64,000 bases of DNA from Catonia carolina. Lineage: Eukaryota > Arthropoda > Insecta > Hemiptera > Achilidae. The notes beneath the pieces are model-generated. The model was not told the origin of the DNA. It searched no databases and saw only the letters and a list, made by a program, of their open reading frames with translations. This document shows positions 23,694 to 35,400 of the stretch, one piece after another. Where the stretch lies: positions 184,523,283-184,587,282 of the forward strand of contig JAQMRL010000001.1 of the NCBI GenBank assembly GCA_035578175.1, in the 5' to 3' direction. The translations under genes were made by a program, and so were the position numbers. Each line of letters begins with the position of its first letter. Positions within the stretch are counted from its first letter, which is position 1.

Positions 23694-23810
23694 ACTTAGA
23701 TGTAATGTATTTTTATAATGAAACAAAAACAAAACTAATTATAATTTACACTTTAATTGTTTTACGAAAATTAAAGTAAAATATTCTTTTATATTTTTTT
23801 TTTCAATTTT

Positions 23811-23816
23811 AATAAA
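23811..23816 (+). terminator. poly(A) signal of lysozyme
   Basis: AATAAA lies about 118 bp after the stop codon in AT-rich 3' UTR sequence, the first good poly(A) hexamer downstream. It would end the mRNA near 23835. Confidence 0.7.
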
Positions 23817-24089
23817 GTAATTTAAAACCTTTTACAAGTATACCTATATTTCAGCAAATTTAGTAATGTTCATTCCAACAGTTACATCTGATGTTTTCAA
23901 TGCTTTGAACTGAAAATTCCAATCACGACGGCAACTAGGAACAAGAAGTGTTAAACATAATTTAACCATGAAAAATGATCTAGGCTGCTTAAAGAGGCAC
24001 TGGACAGTCAATTTTTACAGCATACCCTTTTTAATGCCCTGGAATCATTCTTGAATAAATTTTCTTTTTTACTGCGTTAACATCATCAT

Positions 24090-24520
24090 AATCTTTATTC
24101 TTCTTCCAAATTTTTTGGGCCAGGTTGAACATAATTGCTTCATTCTATTGAGGTATCTCCATCTATCTAATACTGAACTTATCCTTTTCACTCTGCCCCT
24201 TCTTTTTTTAATCTCTTTTGGTCTGCTCTATGGTCATTTTCCTTCCATCCCAAATACAGCAACGTTTTAGTTAACTCAATCTTCTCTATCCAATTGACAT
24301 GACTAAATCATAGTACCTTGTCTGTCCAACTCTTCTTTTCAGGCTGTCCATTTCCAACTTTTCCCTAATTACATTATTTCTGACTCTTATCTCTATTTGT
24401 CTTTCCTAACCAAATCCTATTGAACTTCATTTCTGCCAATTGTATTCTACTCTTTGCCTTCTGCCTTCTTGCCACTTTTCTTTATTTCTGCTGCATAAGT
24501 CAGTATACTGTGGACAATTT
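24090..24520 (-). mobile_element. decayed LINE C-terminal remnant
   Basis: The - strand frames give RVRNNVIREKLEMDSLKRRV and DLVMSIG, matching the segment after reverse transcriptase in non-LTR elements. Many stops are present. It lies just downstream of the lysozyme poly(A) site. Confidence 0.55.
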
Positions 24521-24802
24521 GAATTGGCACAACTCTTGCTCTACATGTACACACAGTTCCTCATAAAGTACATCCATAACCTATCCTTTCTACAAATTTT
24601 AATGTAAGCAAATGCCTACAACCTTATTTCAATGTACAAACATACAAAAAATTATTTCATTTTAAAATGTATTTAATTTGTCCCAGTAAAAATTTAAATT
24701 ACAAGAACTAAACTGCAAAAAAATTACTAAACTATACTCTACAGACGCATGCAACTCACTAAACAAATTGGTTTGAATATAATTTATAATGAACAGAAAA
24801 TC

Positions 24803-27292
24803 ATTTTTTTTTGTCATCAGTCTCTCGACTGGTTTGATGCAGTTCTCCAACCTGTTCTATCTTGCGCAAGTCGTTTCATATCTACATACCTGTAACACCC
24901 TACATCTTTCGTAATTTGCTTTATATATTCTAATCTTTGCCTCCCTCTACAATTTACTCCCTCAATATTACCCTCCATTATTGATAGCCCAATACCTGGA
25001 TGTCTTAGGATATGCCCCACTAGCCTATCCCTTCTTTTGGTAAGATGCTTCCATATACTTCTTTTTTCATCCACTCGCCTAAGAACCTCTAAATTACTTA
25101 TTTTGTCCACCCACCTAATCTTTAACATTTTCCTATAACACCACATTTCAAAAGCTTCTATCCTCTTCTGTTCTACAGCCCCTATCACCCACGTTTCACT
25201 TCCGTATAATGCTACACTCCAAACATAATGTTTTAAGAAATTTTTCCTAATCTGTAAATCAATGTTTGTAGTCAGTAAGCTGTTTTCCTTTCAAAGGCTT
25301 TTCTAGCTTGAGCAATTTTACTCTTGATATCACCTGTGCTTCTACCATCATTTGTTATTTTACTCCCTAGATAGCAGAATTCCCCAACTTCCTGTATGTT
25401 TTCGTGGCCTACTTTTAAATTTCCCATCTCTTCTAAACCACTCTTGCTGCTGCACAACACTTTCGTTTTGTTCTTATTAATTTTCATGAAGTAATCCTTC
25501 CTCAAGATCTCATCCATTCCATTTAAGGCATCCTCTAGTTCATTCTTTGCCTCGGCTAATACTACTATATCATCGGCGAATCTCAGCATTTTTATTGTTT
25601 CTCCTTGAATTTTTATTCCTGCGTCAAATTTCTCCTTCACTTCATTTATAGCCTCTTCTATATACAAGTTAAAAAGTAGTGGTGACAAAGAACAACCTTG
25701 TCGTACACCTTTTCTTACAGCAGCCTCTTTTTCGTACCCCTCGATTCTCAAAACAGCCGTTTGATTCTTGTACAGACTATAGATAACTTTCCTTTCTTTG
25801 TATTTAATTCCTAGCCTTTTCAAAGTTTTAAACATTTTACTCCAGTCCAGATTGTCAAATGCTTTCTCTAAATCTACAAATGCCATAAAAGTAGTTTTAT
25901 TTTTCTGTATCCTTTTCTCAATAATCAGTCTCAGAGCCAATATTGCATCTCGAGTTCCCATTCTCCTTCTAAATCCAAATTGGTCGTCGTCCAATACTTC
26001 TTCTACTCGGTGTTCTATTCTCCTGTATATAATTCTTGTCAGTATCTTAGATGCATGGCATGTTAGGCTGATAGTTCTGTAATGTTCACACTTCTCCGCT
26101 CCTGACTTTTTTGGTATTGAATTATAATATTTTTTTAAAAGTCCGATGGTACCTCTCCACTCTCATACATTCTGCACACAAGTTTGTATAATTTGTTTTG
26201 AGCAACTTCGGCACATCGTAATAATAATTCCGATGGTATGTTATCTATTCCTGGTGTCTTATTCATATTCATATCCTTAAGTGCCCGATCGAATTCTTCT
26301 CGTAGTATAGGGTCTCCTCTTTGATCTTCTTCAACATCAGTTTCTTGTTCTATTGCATCATATTCTAATTCTTTTCCCCTGTAGAGTTGGTTTACGTATT
26401 CCTTCCATCTTTCAGCTCTCTCTTGGCCATTCAACAATGGTTTGCCACCTACGCTTTGTAAATTAACAGCTTTCATCTTTCGTTCTCCAAAGTTTTCCCT
26501 TATTTTTCTGTAAGCTGCATCCACTTTACCAACTGCCATTTTACTTTCAATGTCCGTACATTTCGCTCTGATCCACTCTTCCTTCGCTTTCTTACACCTT
26601 TTGTTTATGGTATTTCTAAAGTAGCAATATTGCCTTTTACCTCTCTCGTCCTTTGCGTTTTTATATTTTCTTCACTCATCCATCAGTTCTAAAATATCAT
26701 TAGTAATCCACGGTTTCCTACCTCTTCTTTTAGTATGTCCTAACCATTCTTCCGCTGCTTTCACTACCACCTCCTTGAAGTTTATCCACTCCTCCTCTAC
26801 ACTTCCTGTGTCATTACCTCTTTCTTCTATCCCTTTTTGAATACTCTCCTGGAAACCTACCTGGTTGTCTTGTTCTCTTAGTTTGTCTACATCCCACCTA
26901 GCATTTCCCTGTCCCTTCTTCAGTTTTTTAAGTTTAAGCCTGCTATCCATTACTACTAAGTTATGATCACTCCCTATGTCTGCACCTGGATAGGCTTTAC
27001 AGTTCATAATCTGGTTTCTGAATCTTTGTCTAACCATTATGTAATCTATTTGGTATCTTCCCTTGTCACCTGGCATCATCCAAGTGTATAACCTCCTTTT
27101 GTGATTCTTAAAAAGTGTATTGCCTATCACTAAATTATATTTGGAGCAGAAATCTACCAGCCGACTGTCATTTCTCTTCCCTAGACCATATTCTCCGACT
27201 ATCTTTCCTTATTTTCCTTCTCCAACTACTGCATTCCAGTCTCCCATAACTATCAAATTTTCATCAATTCATTTTCATATATGATTTTCAAC
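24803..27292 (-). mobile_element. RTE-type non-LTR retrotransposon, 5'-truncated and mutated
   Basis: About 2.5 kb in - orientation. 5' to 3': the end of an APE endonuclease (MGDWNA, RYQIDYIMVRQRFR, DIGSDHNLVV), a linker, and a reverse transcriptase with the NKTPGIDNIPSELL finger, DDDQFGFRRRMGTRDA, RQGCSLSPLLFN and catalytic FADD boxes. Then comes the C-terminal KRIEAFEMWCYRKMLK and LVGHILRH block and a short A-rich 3' tail. The APE part has a stop (near 27210) and the linker a homopolymer frameshift near 26130. A 9-bp target duplication GAAAATCAT flanks it at 24796-24804 and 27293-27301. The broken frames make it inactive, although the RT core is nearly intact. Confidence 0.9.
25272..26082 (-). 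pseudogene. reverse transcriptase core of the RTE-type element
   Basis: A continuous 240-codon frame from 25994 holds the fingers and palm, with GVRQGCSLSPLLFNLYIEEA and a FADDIVVLAEA catalytic box. Upstream codons to about 26082 continue the domain (YRTISLTCHASKILTRIIY). The catalytic Asp pair is kept, but the full ORF is broken on both sides. Confidence 0.88.
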
Positions 27293-27310
27293 GAAAATCA
27301 TATATGAAAA
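27272..27310. repeat. 18-bp hairpin at the 5' junction of the RTE-type element
   Basis: TTTTCATATATGATTTTC (27272-27289) and its exact complement (27293-27310) are separated by only AAC. The right arm is genomic flank beginning with the target duplication; the left arm is inside the insertion. Confidence 0.92.
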
Positions 27311-27599
27311 CAAATTAGTTACATCAATATGTCTGACAGATTATTAATAACAACAGTGTAAACAAAGCGTAATGACCATGTGTGAGTCGCACTGCACTTT
27401 GCTACTGTAATGTGCATTAGAGTAGCAATTGTAGGTATACTTTTGTAACTGTACCGTCGTTGCATGGTGAGGGGTGAAGAGTGGAGTAGCTAACACCGAA
27501 ACTGCTTGTGCCAATTCGAATTGTGCAAGGTATACTAGCCCAAAATAAACAATATACATAATTTTCTAACAATACATTGGTGCTTTATAAGCCCAACTA

Positions 27600-28110
27600 A
27601 GCCTCTTACACCTTGGAAGAAACCGCTTGCTTGGTTCACCCTTTTACATGACTCCTTTTCTAATTTTCTGTTTGATGACAAAACATTTTGCAAATATGTG
27701 AATTCCTTAACTTCCTACAGCACCCTACCATTCAGTCTTATTCCATGTGTCTGCCTTCTCTTCTCACGTCTCTCCTGCACTAGCACTTTACTTTTCCTCA
27801 CTGAATTCAAAACTATTCTTAATAATATATTCATTCTACAACTCCAGAGCCCTCCTCCTCCTCCTACACCTGTCCCATATAACCAGATCAACTGTAAATA
27901 AACTCTCATTATTTTCTTCTTCGCTCACTTTTGTACACCATCCATTATAATGGACAAAAAGATTATAAGAATCACAACTAAGACCACTTCCTATGCAAAC
28001 CATACTGATCAACCACTCTCATCTTCACACAGCTCCTACTTGCCTTACATATACACTTTACCATCTGCACTATCTCCTGGTCTAAAACCCTCTTGTCAAG
28101 TGCTCTCTGG
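27600..28110 (-). mobile_element. decayed reverse transcriptase fragment of a second LINE
   Basis: The - strand shows a degraded catalytic region (VDLVIWD in place of ADDLVLW), then RKSKVLVQERRE, IRLNGRVL and KEFTYLQNVLSSNRKLE. That is the thumb region of non-LTR reverse transcriptases. It differs from the adjacent RTE-type element. Frameshifts abound. Confidence 0.6.
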
Positions 28111-28114
28111 TTAA

Positions 28115-28934
28115 CCCTTAACAGACGGATAGTCCATATATTTTTGTTAGATGACGAGTGTGTACGTAATTAACAGTTAGTGTAATAGTGAAGGTCAATG
28201 AATATGCACACCAAAAAACATTACAGTTAAATTGTAGCTGAATGTATGCAGAAGAAAATAAGCTATTTAGAAACACAATCAGGTTAGTGGGAAACTAACC
28301 AGATGAATTGAATATGATGTGTAAAAGGGAATAAACACTTCAAAATTCGTAGAATAGCCTATTTTCAGACATTCTTCCCAATGGAACAAACATGTTCTAA
28401 TATTATTTTTTATAATTTTTTCTACATGCACGTGTTCACAAAATTCCATGCTTTCATATAATAACTTACACATGTCATGTAAAGAACTGTAGGAATGGGT
28501 AAATGAAATCAGCTCAAAGAGAGAAATTTTTTCCGCCTGGATTTTACCATAGAATCCATATTCACCTGACTCTTACATACGCTGGAATAGCTATATAGTG
28601 TGGTAAGCGAGGACGTTTGATATATCAAATTTTTTACTAGACATTTTTCTATAATACGAGACTAAAAAAAAAAAAATACTTATTGCCAAATTTTGACAAA
28701 AACGTGGGACTTTACATACATTACAACAAATTTTTCGTAAATTCGCTGTAACAGGTATAAAATAAACCAAGTTTCATGTTTCTTTTTAAAAACATCTCGA
28801 AGTTTTCTTAATGTCTCATAAAAATTTCAAATTTTCTGGATAAAAGATGACCAAAGAAAGCCAAGTCTATCAGGGCAATCTCGGAATTAGTGTTAGAAGA
28901 GTTAATACTCTAAAACCTATCAGTTGCACAAGGG
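28115..28934. mobile_element. TTAA-flanked piggyBac-like non-autonomous element
   Basis: TTAA at 28111-28114 and 28935-28938 borders an 820-bp segment. Its ends CCCTTAACAGACGGATAG and (complement) CCCTTGTGCAACTGATAG are related inverted repeats. TTAA plus CCCT is the piggyBac signature. No transposase frame is present. Confidence 0.6.
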
Positions 28935-29015
28935 TTAATAATCTATATTCAATTAGTTAGTTAGTTACGAGACAAAAAATATTAAAAGGAATAAAAATCA
29001 ACAAAAACACGCAAT

Positions 29016-29476
29016 TTAAAACTGCCATAACTGTAAAGTTTTATTTAAGGCACCTGAAATTATCTGATTCTTATTATCATCATCACTAAAAATCCATGCA
29101 TGGGAACTTACCACAGTGTCCTTCTCACAATTTTCTACATGGGAATGTCCATCATGAATAAATAACTGTTCTAATGTATTTTGCAGTTTATACACGTAAA
29201 CACTGCTGTTATAACCTGATACAGAGATAACATTCCTGTCATTAGGACAACAATTCACTTGCAAATTTTTAACATCAGACCCATTTTCAACTTTCAAACC
29301 TGTATTGTACTTATCACAACAAAGACTTAAATTTCTTGAATCATATGTAATAAGATCACCATCACAAGATAACAAAAATAGTTTTGAAGATAAACCATCT
29401 GAAGTTATGGATTTTGTATACTGAGGATAAAAATCTGTACAGTAAGTCCATGAAACTGCATAGTTCAATGACTGAC
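29016..29476 (-). CDS. WDR73: WDR73 exon 5 and stop
   Basis: The acceptor TTATTTTAG ends at 29477. The exon codes 153 residues with two WD-type blades and ends LQLWQF then TAA (29018-29016). A TTAA-flanked element starts only about 80 bp downstream, so the 3' UTR is short or runs into it. No AATAAA is evident close by on this strand. Confidence 0.85.
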
Positions 29477-32400
29477 CTAAAATAAACATGTAAATTAATT
29501 AATATCACAGCATTAATAATACAAAATGAAACAACTTCCATTAAGAATTGAATGTACAGAGTGATGGTGATGAAGATTTTTTATATATAAACTAGAAGTT
29601 TCATGAATAGGCTAACACTGAATAATTATATGAAAAATTACTTTCTTGTTTTTATACTTTTTTTTTTTTGGTTTAACGTCCGACTGTTTTGAAAATTGCT
29701 GCTAATGCAGACAGTGAAGGTGAAGGATGAAATGAATTTTTTGTAACGTATGAAAAAATGCCTTGCCTGAGTGGGATTCGAACCCAAGACCGCGTGATGA
29801 GAGGCGAGCATGTTACCAACATCGCCAACACGGCCGGCTTGTTTTTATACATTTGACTAATTTTAGACTACACTGATTACCTATATCCAACTGTGGAAAC
29901 TTTTTAAGATAATGCAACCATTGAAACAATACCACGATGATTGTGGATAAAACCTATCTATCTGCTTCTATGATTTACTCAGTTATTGCAGCAATTAGAG
30001 AATATTAGTACTACATTCACTTACTGCAATCAGGCATTATTACCTGAAACAACTGTCCTGTAAAAACAATCTACAGATAAAAGATGCAGGATTGTTTCTT
30101 TAAAGACCATATTATGGACTAAGAGAGTTTCTACACTAGATGATAATTTTTGAATTAATTTGGAACATTAAACAAATTGTCTGCACCTGATTTCTGATCC
30201 TGTCTTAACCCGTTGAGGACGGATGATGCTTCTGGAGCATCAAATGAAATTTGCTTTGTAATAGAAGAGGCCTCTAATGTACTGATTCCTAAACTTTTCT
30301 AGCCTACGGCACACCTATTATTTTATGAGGTTATGATGTGAAGTGTTGTTTATTTTGCGTAAAACACACTCTCTCACAGTAATCAATATAATTTTATTAG
30401 GAAAACTGAAACATTAACATTCTAAACCTATTTTAAATGAATTTTTTTTTGTTTTTTTTACGCAAAAATATTTAAATACAATATAAAAATTATAGTCTTT
30501 TTCTTCAACCTATATCAATATGTCTTTTGGAAACGCAAATTGATAACTGCGTTTACATATGGATGGGTTTAACCAACCCATAGGCATTATTTTATTCTAC
30601 ATCGCTTTTATTTCTGATATTCTGGATCCTGCGGCACACAGTTTAGGAAAAACAGCTTTACAGTGTCATGGCTTTTTTGTATTTCTATAGTTGTTATTTA
30701 TTTGCTGGCACCTGGTTAATAATTGCTTTTATCATACAGTACCTCAGAATCATGCTCAGCAGTGAAGATTGTTAAAGATAGTGGCTCTCAATTATGTTTT
30801 TTTCTTGCAATTCAGAGAATGTCAGTTCATCCACAATTACTACTACAGTATACAGTTTTTGTTTACTAATAAGATTTTTTTATTAACAATTCACCATCTC
30901 AAACTTTTGTTTTAACAAAAAATGAAAGTATATACAAATAATTCTTTACTATTTTAAATTAAAGTAGTTTTAAAAGCTAAGATGTGCTATTTCATGGAGA
31001 TTGTGGACGTATACAAGAATCGGAAATGTGTAAGTAAAAATTGCATTTGATTCTTAATTAAAAACGTTATAATTCATATAACAATTGACATAATAGTTTT
31101 GATTTGTTCATGATGATGGATGATGCCAAAGAGGCAGCAAGCCTCATAATTGGTGCAAAAATGTCTATCACAACATGACTTCATGAATTATACCCACACA
31201 GTGTTCAAGATGTTAGAAAAAGGGTATAATAATTACTGGGTACAAATTTGGTGGTCTCCACTGTTTTGAAGTTTGAAACATTTAACAGAACACATCCCAG
31301 AATTGTATTTTTATTTTGAAAAAACTCTGTAAAACACATAACAGTGGAGTTGAATAAACAATTTCATAGTCTTAACATGCAGTAACTTTGTTGAATTTCC
31401 GATAAAAGAAATGTAAACTGTACAACAATAGAGTATCAGATTCACAAGAAATAATTCATATTTAACTTCTTAAAAGTAAGTCAAACAAATTTACTTACAA
31501 GATCCAGTCGTCCCGCAAATTGAATTCATTCGAAAATCCCAAAGTGTAATCTTTCCTGTTCTTTTATTTAAAAAAGATACACTTTGATTGTGAATAAATA
31601 AAGGACTTAGTATATCACTACTCTGGCACTTAACGTCTTTTGTATTAATTGTTTGGCAGGTACTTCCCAAAGTAATATCAATAATAAAAGACTCATGTTG
31701 TGAATCTTTTGATAATATTAACTGTCCATCATTAGATTGATTTAATGCTATTTGTGGATTGACTAACTCACATTTCAATTGATCGCTCTTGATAATTCTA
31801 TCTAAAACAAATGGGTTAACAAACACACACTTTGTAAAATATTTAAATTAACCTTATAAGTCATAGATGCATCAAAGTTGCAAAAAAGACAGGGAAACAT
31901 TCTGGTGTTCTGTATGTGATTTCTTAAACTCAGCAAATAATTACAGTTTACATCAACACTGACAATACACAATGTGCTTTGTATTTCAATATTCCACATT
32001 AAATTCATGGTTAACACAGTAATTAGTGAAGCCATTCAGTCTAATATTCTAATACTCCATTACACATAAAAAAAACTGGAACATACATATACATGCAGTA
32101 GGAATTCCTTTTACATAGAAAAACCATTTATTTCTACTACTACTACTACTACAGGGTATGTCCAAAATGTTCAAGTAATGGATTTCCATAGTTGGTCACT
32201 TATAAGCTTGTGTGGCGTGACTCCTGGTGGAAAAAGTGGTGGGGGGTCTTAGGTAGAGAATGCCACTGTCCACAGTGGCTGAGTAAAGTTCATGTTTAAC
32301 ACAGAGTGTATCACCACACCCTGTTGAAAAACAATGGGGCAAAATTTGGAGCCATGTTAGACAATTAAATTTTGTGGTAAAACAGGGTAAAAATGTCATG

Positions 32401-35400
32401 GATATACTAACAAGAGAAAGTAAAAATGCTTAAGCAAGCCCTTGGGGAGAATGTTATGTCACAGAATCAAACTTTCGAGTGGCAAAAGTGGTTTTGGGAG
32501 GGTTGAAGACTGTCAAAAAAGAAAGGCACTAAGGGCACCTGTCAATGACAAAAACTGATGATATGCTCCAAAAAGTGCTATTACTTTTAGACAGCAATTA
32601 ATGAATAAATGTCCGGATGTTAGCCTAAGAAAGCGGTGTACCCAAAGCAGCTGTTCAACGCATTTTAACTAAGGATTTTGACATGAGGAAGGTCTACTCC
32701 AGGTGCCAAAAGTTGTCATCAACAAAATGAAGGAACAGCGCCTGTTTAAGTGCCAGGAATTGCTCGAACATTATGAAACTGAGTGTGAAATTCTTTTGTC
32801 GTTTCATCTGACTTCTTTTTGTTTTCTAAGATAAATAGAACTCTGAAATGACACTGCCATGGGATGCTGGAAAGGGTAAAAGAAGCTTCGATGGCCTGTC
32901 TACAAGAGGACTCTGCTGAACCCTTTTCAAGAGAGACTACAAGGAGCGGGTGAAGTGAAGGAAAATGTGCATAGAGTTGGTAGAAGAGTTATTTTGTAAA
33001 GACAGAGGTTATTTCTACAGAGGTTGTAAATTTAAGTTCAATAAATGATTAAAAAAAATTACCACAACTTTTGGGACAGATCCTGTATTTTATATTTCAT
33101 TTTACTACTACGTATCTACATAAGTGCATAAATACGTTTTATTTAAGGTTATGTTTTGCACTTTATCTAGCAGATTTCTGTTAAGTAATACATATTTTAG
33201 TTATTAATAGATTTTAGTTAGTAATAGATATTTGTTTATAACTTTGTTTCGATTTTTGCCATATTTTGCTACGCGATAACATATGTAGGTAAAGATTCCC
33301 CTCTTGGGGAAATCCTCTCTAAAAATATGAAAAACCATTGTACTTTTATTACATTTGCTGAATGTCTAAATTTATCAAAGAATATTAAAATAATTTTACA
33401 GATTTTATTTGTCTAAAACAATAACTTGTATTTTATCTTGAGGAACTCTATCCTCATTTTCTAATTTATAAAACATCGGTTTAATTCTTTCTTGCTCCTT
33501 GTGAAAGAACATCAAGCAAAAGTTTAAAAATAAAACACTACAAAAATTATTTCACATTCCGAATGCAGTACAGCTATCATGAGAACCCGCCGTGTTATCA
33601 GGCATATGGAAAACATCAGGCACAGCCAATAAAATAACCCTCCTCCGCCGACACCATCCGAAGCTCACGGGCAAAAATATTCAGAGTTTCGCTTACCATG
33701 CTCTACAAAGCTCATTTTCAATCAAAAAATTCTGAAAAATAGCTTTCGCTTCCTAATGAATTGTATTTTATTACGCTATAAATTTTATTATTATACTAAG
33801 ATATTTGGTAAGATACGCTTGTATACCTTTTTTCTGTCAACGACGACACATGTGTTTTATTATTTTGTTATAAAATATGGAGTTTTATCTGTAATTTGAT
33901 ATACGATAAGTCATATGTTCAACGGAAACACAAATAATAAAGGAGTTTGAAAAAATTACTGATGTTTTCGTATTATGTTATTCAACAGGAGTTTGTAAAT
34001 GAGAACATATTGTGGTGCAGAGATGATAGTTTTGCTTAGTGTAGTAGCGCTCAAACTCGCACATGAAATACATTGCTTATGGACTTCCCATACTGCATTC
34101 AGAACGTGAAATCAACTATAGGAAGGTATGGAGAGGCCTCCGATGACTTACCGGAATAAAAATTTGATGATAGTGGGGATTCCTGCCACACATGTAATGA
34201 ATTGTTAATTGGCATCAATATTTTAAATCATCACCATAAGATTACAAACTGAGCTCAGTAAATTGTGGTTTACAAAAGTATTTTTTCGGGTTTGACTCAC
34301 TGTGGATAATTCAGTTTGTTGTAACTAAATATTAAAGGCTTCACACTACCAACTTTCAAGTAGTCACTGCTGTGGTGTTTTTTTTTTTGGTTTTACAGCC
34401 AACTGTCTGGCACATTACTGCAAATGCAGATGATAAAGAGATGTAAAAATGCCAGACCTGACCAGTAATCGAACCTGGGATCCCTGGCATAGACTGCTGT
34501 AGTGACAATATTTTTCAAGAAGTTGAAAACAGAACAAATCTTTATAAGGCCGAGGACCAGATCATAAGTTTTCCTTTCAGGAGTACCAAGAAATGTGAAA
34601 TTACTTCTTAGCTAATTTAATCCTGGCTCAACATTTCATTTAAGCTAGATATACTTGATATGCGACCAAAATAAGGTTCTTCAAGAATTATTTTTAGAGA
34701 AAATATGTCTACATTTATTTTAAAAAAGTAAATTTTTTGCAATGAGTCACAGGCAATCTTCTGTATATAATTTTAATGACTTTAAAATGACTTTGGCTTA
34801 CTAAGTATTTTAGGTTTATAAATAAACCATACAATAAAAAGGTAATAAGAAAATTATTAATTGGATTATTAAAAAATTACTAATTAAAATTAATTAATAA
34901 TTATTAATTATAATTAACAATTTAAATTATTAAATTATTAATTACCTGACTGTGAGTTACGGCTGTATGTAGAAACACCTGCGATACCCTTCTCAGAACA
35001 GAATATTTTGTCTTTTTTGTAAAAAACTTGAGCCTAGTGAAAGACACGATAAAAAATTAATTAATTTCACCAATTAGTTTCTATAACCTCCTTGAAAAAT
35101 ACTCTGAAGATAAGAAGTTGCAGTCAGTTGTCAATATTGTGTTAGATTAACAAAATGATAAAAAATGATATTTCACAAAAGAGAAAGTAGCACGGCTACC
35201 AATAACAACTGCCATAGGCACTAAAGGAAATAACTTTTGGTTAACGCAAGAAGATGTTAAATCTGTATGAACACTTTAAAATATATCTACTAATCCTACT
35301 GCCCTACGTGCTCGAAATAGTAAAGAGTTTATTCTTGTTACAAAAACAACCACCAAGAATTTGTCTCATTATGTGAAACTCCTCCATTTAACTTAGTTAT

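Noticed and set aside
29760..29840. A possible functional tRNA gene (good B box, GGTTCGAATCC)
   Set aside because: The sequence does not fold as a complete cloverleaf and continues into a SINE tail with a 13-bp target duplication.
30206..30240. A TTAACCCGTTGAGGACGG motif suggesting another piggyBac-like end
   Set aside because: No matching inverted end with TTAA was found within the following kilobase.
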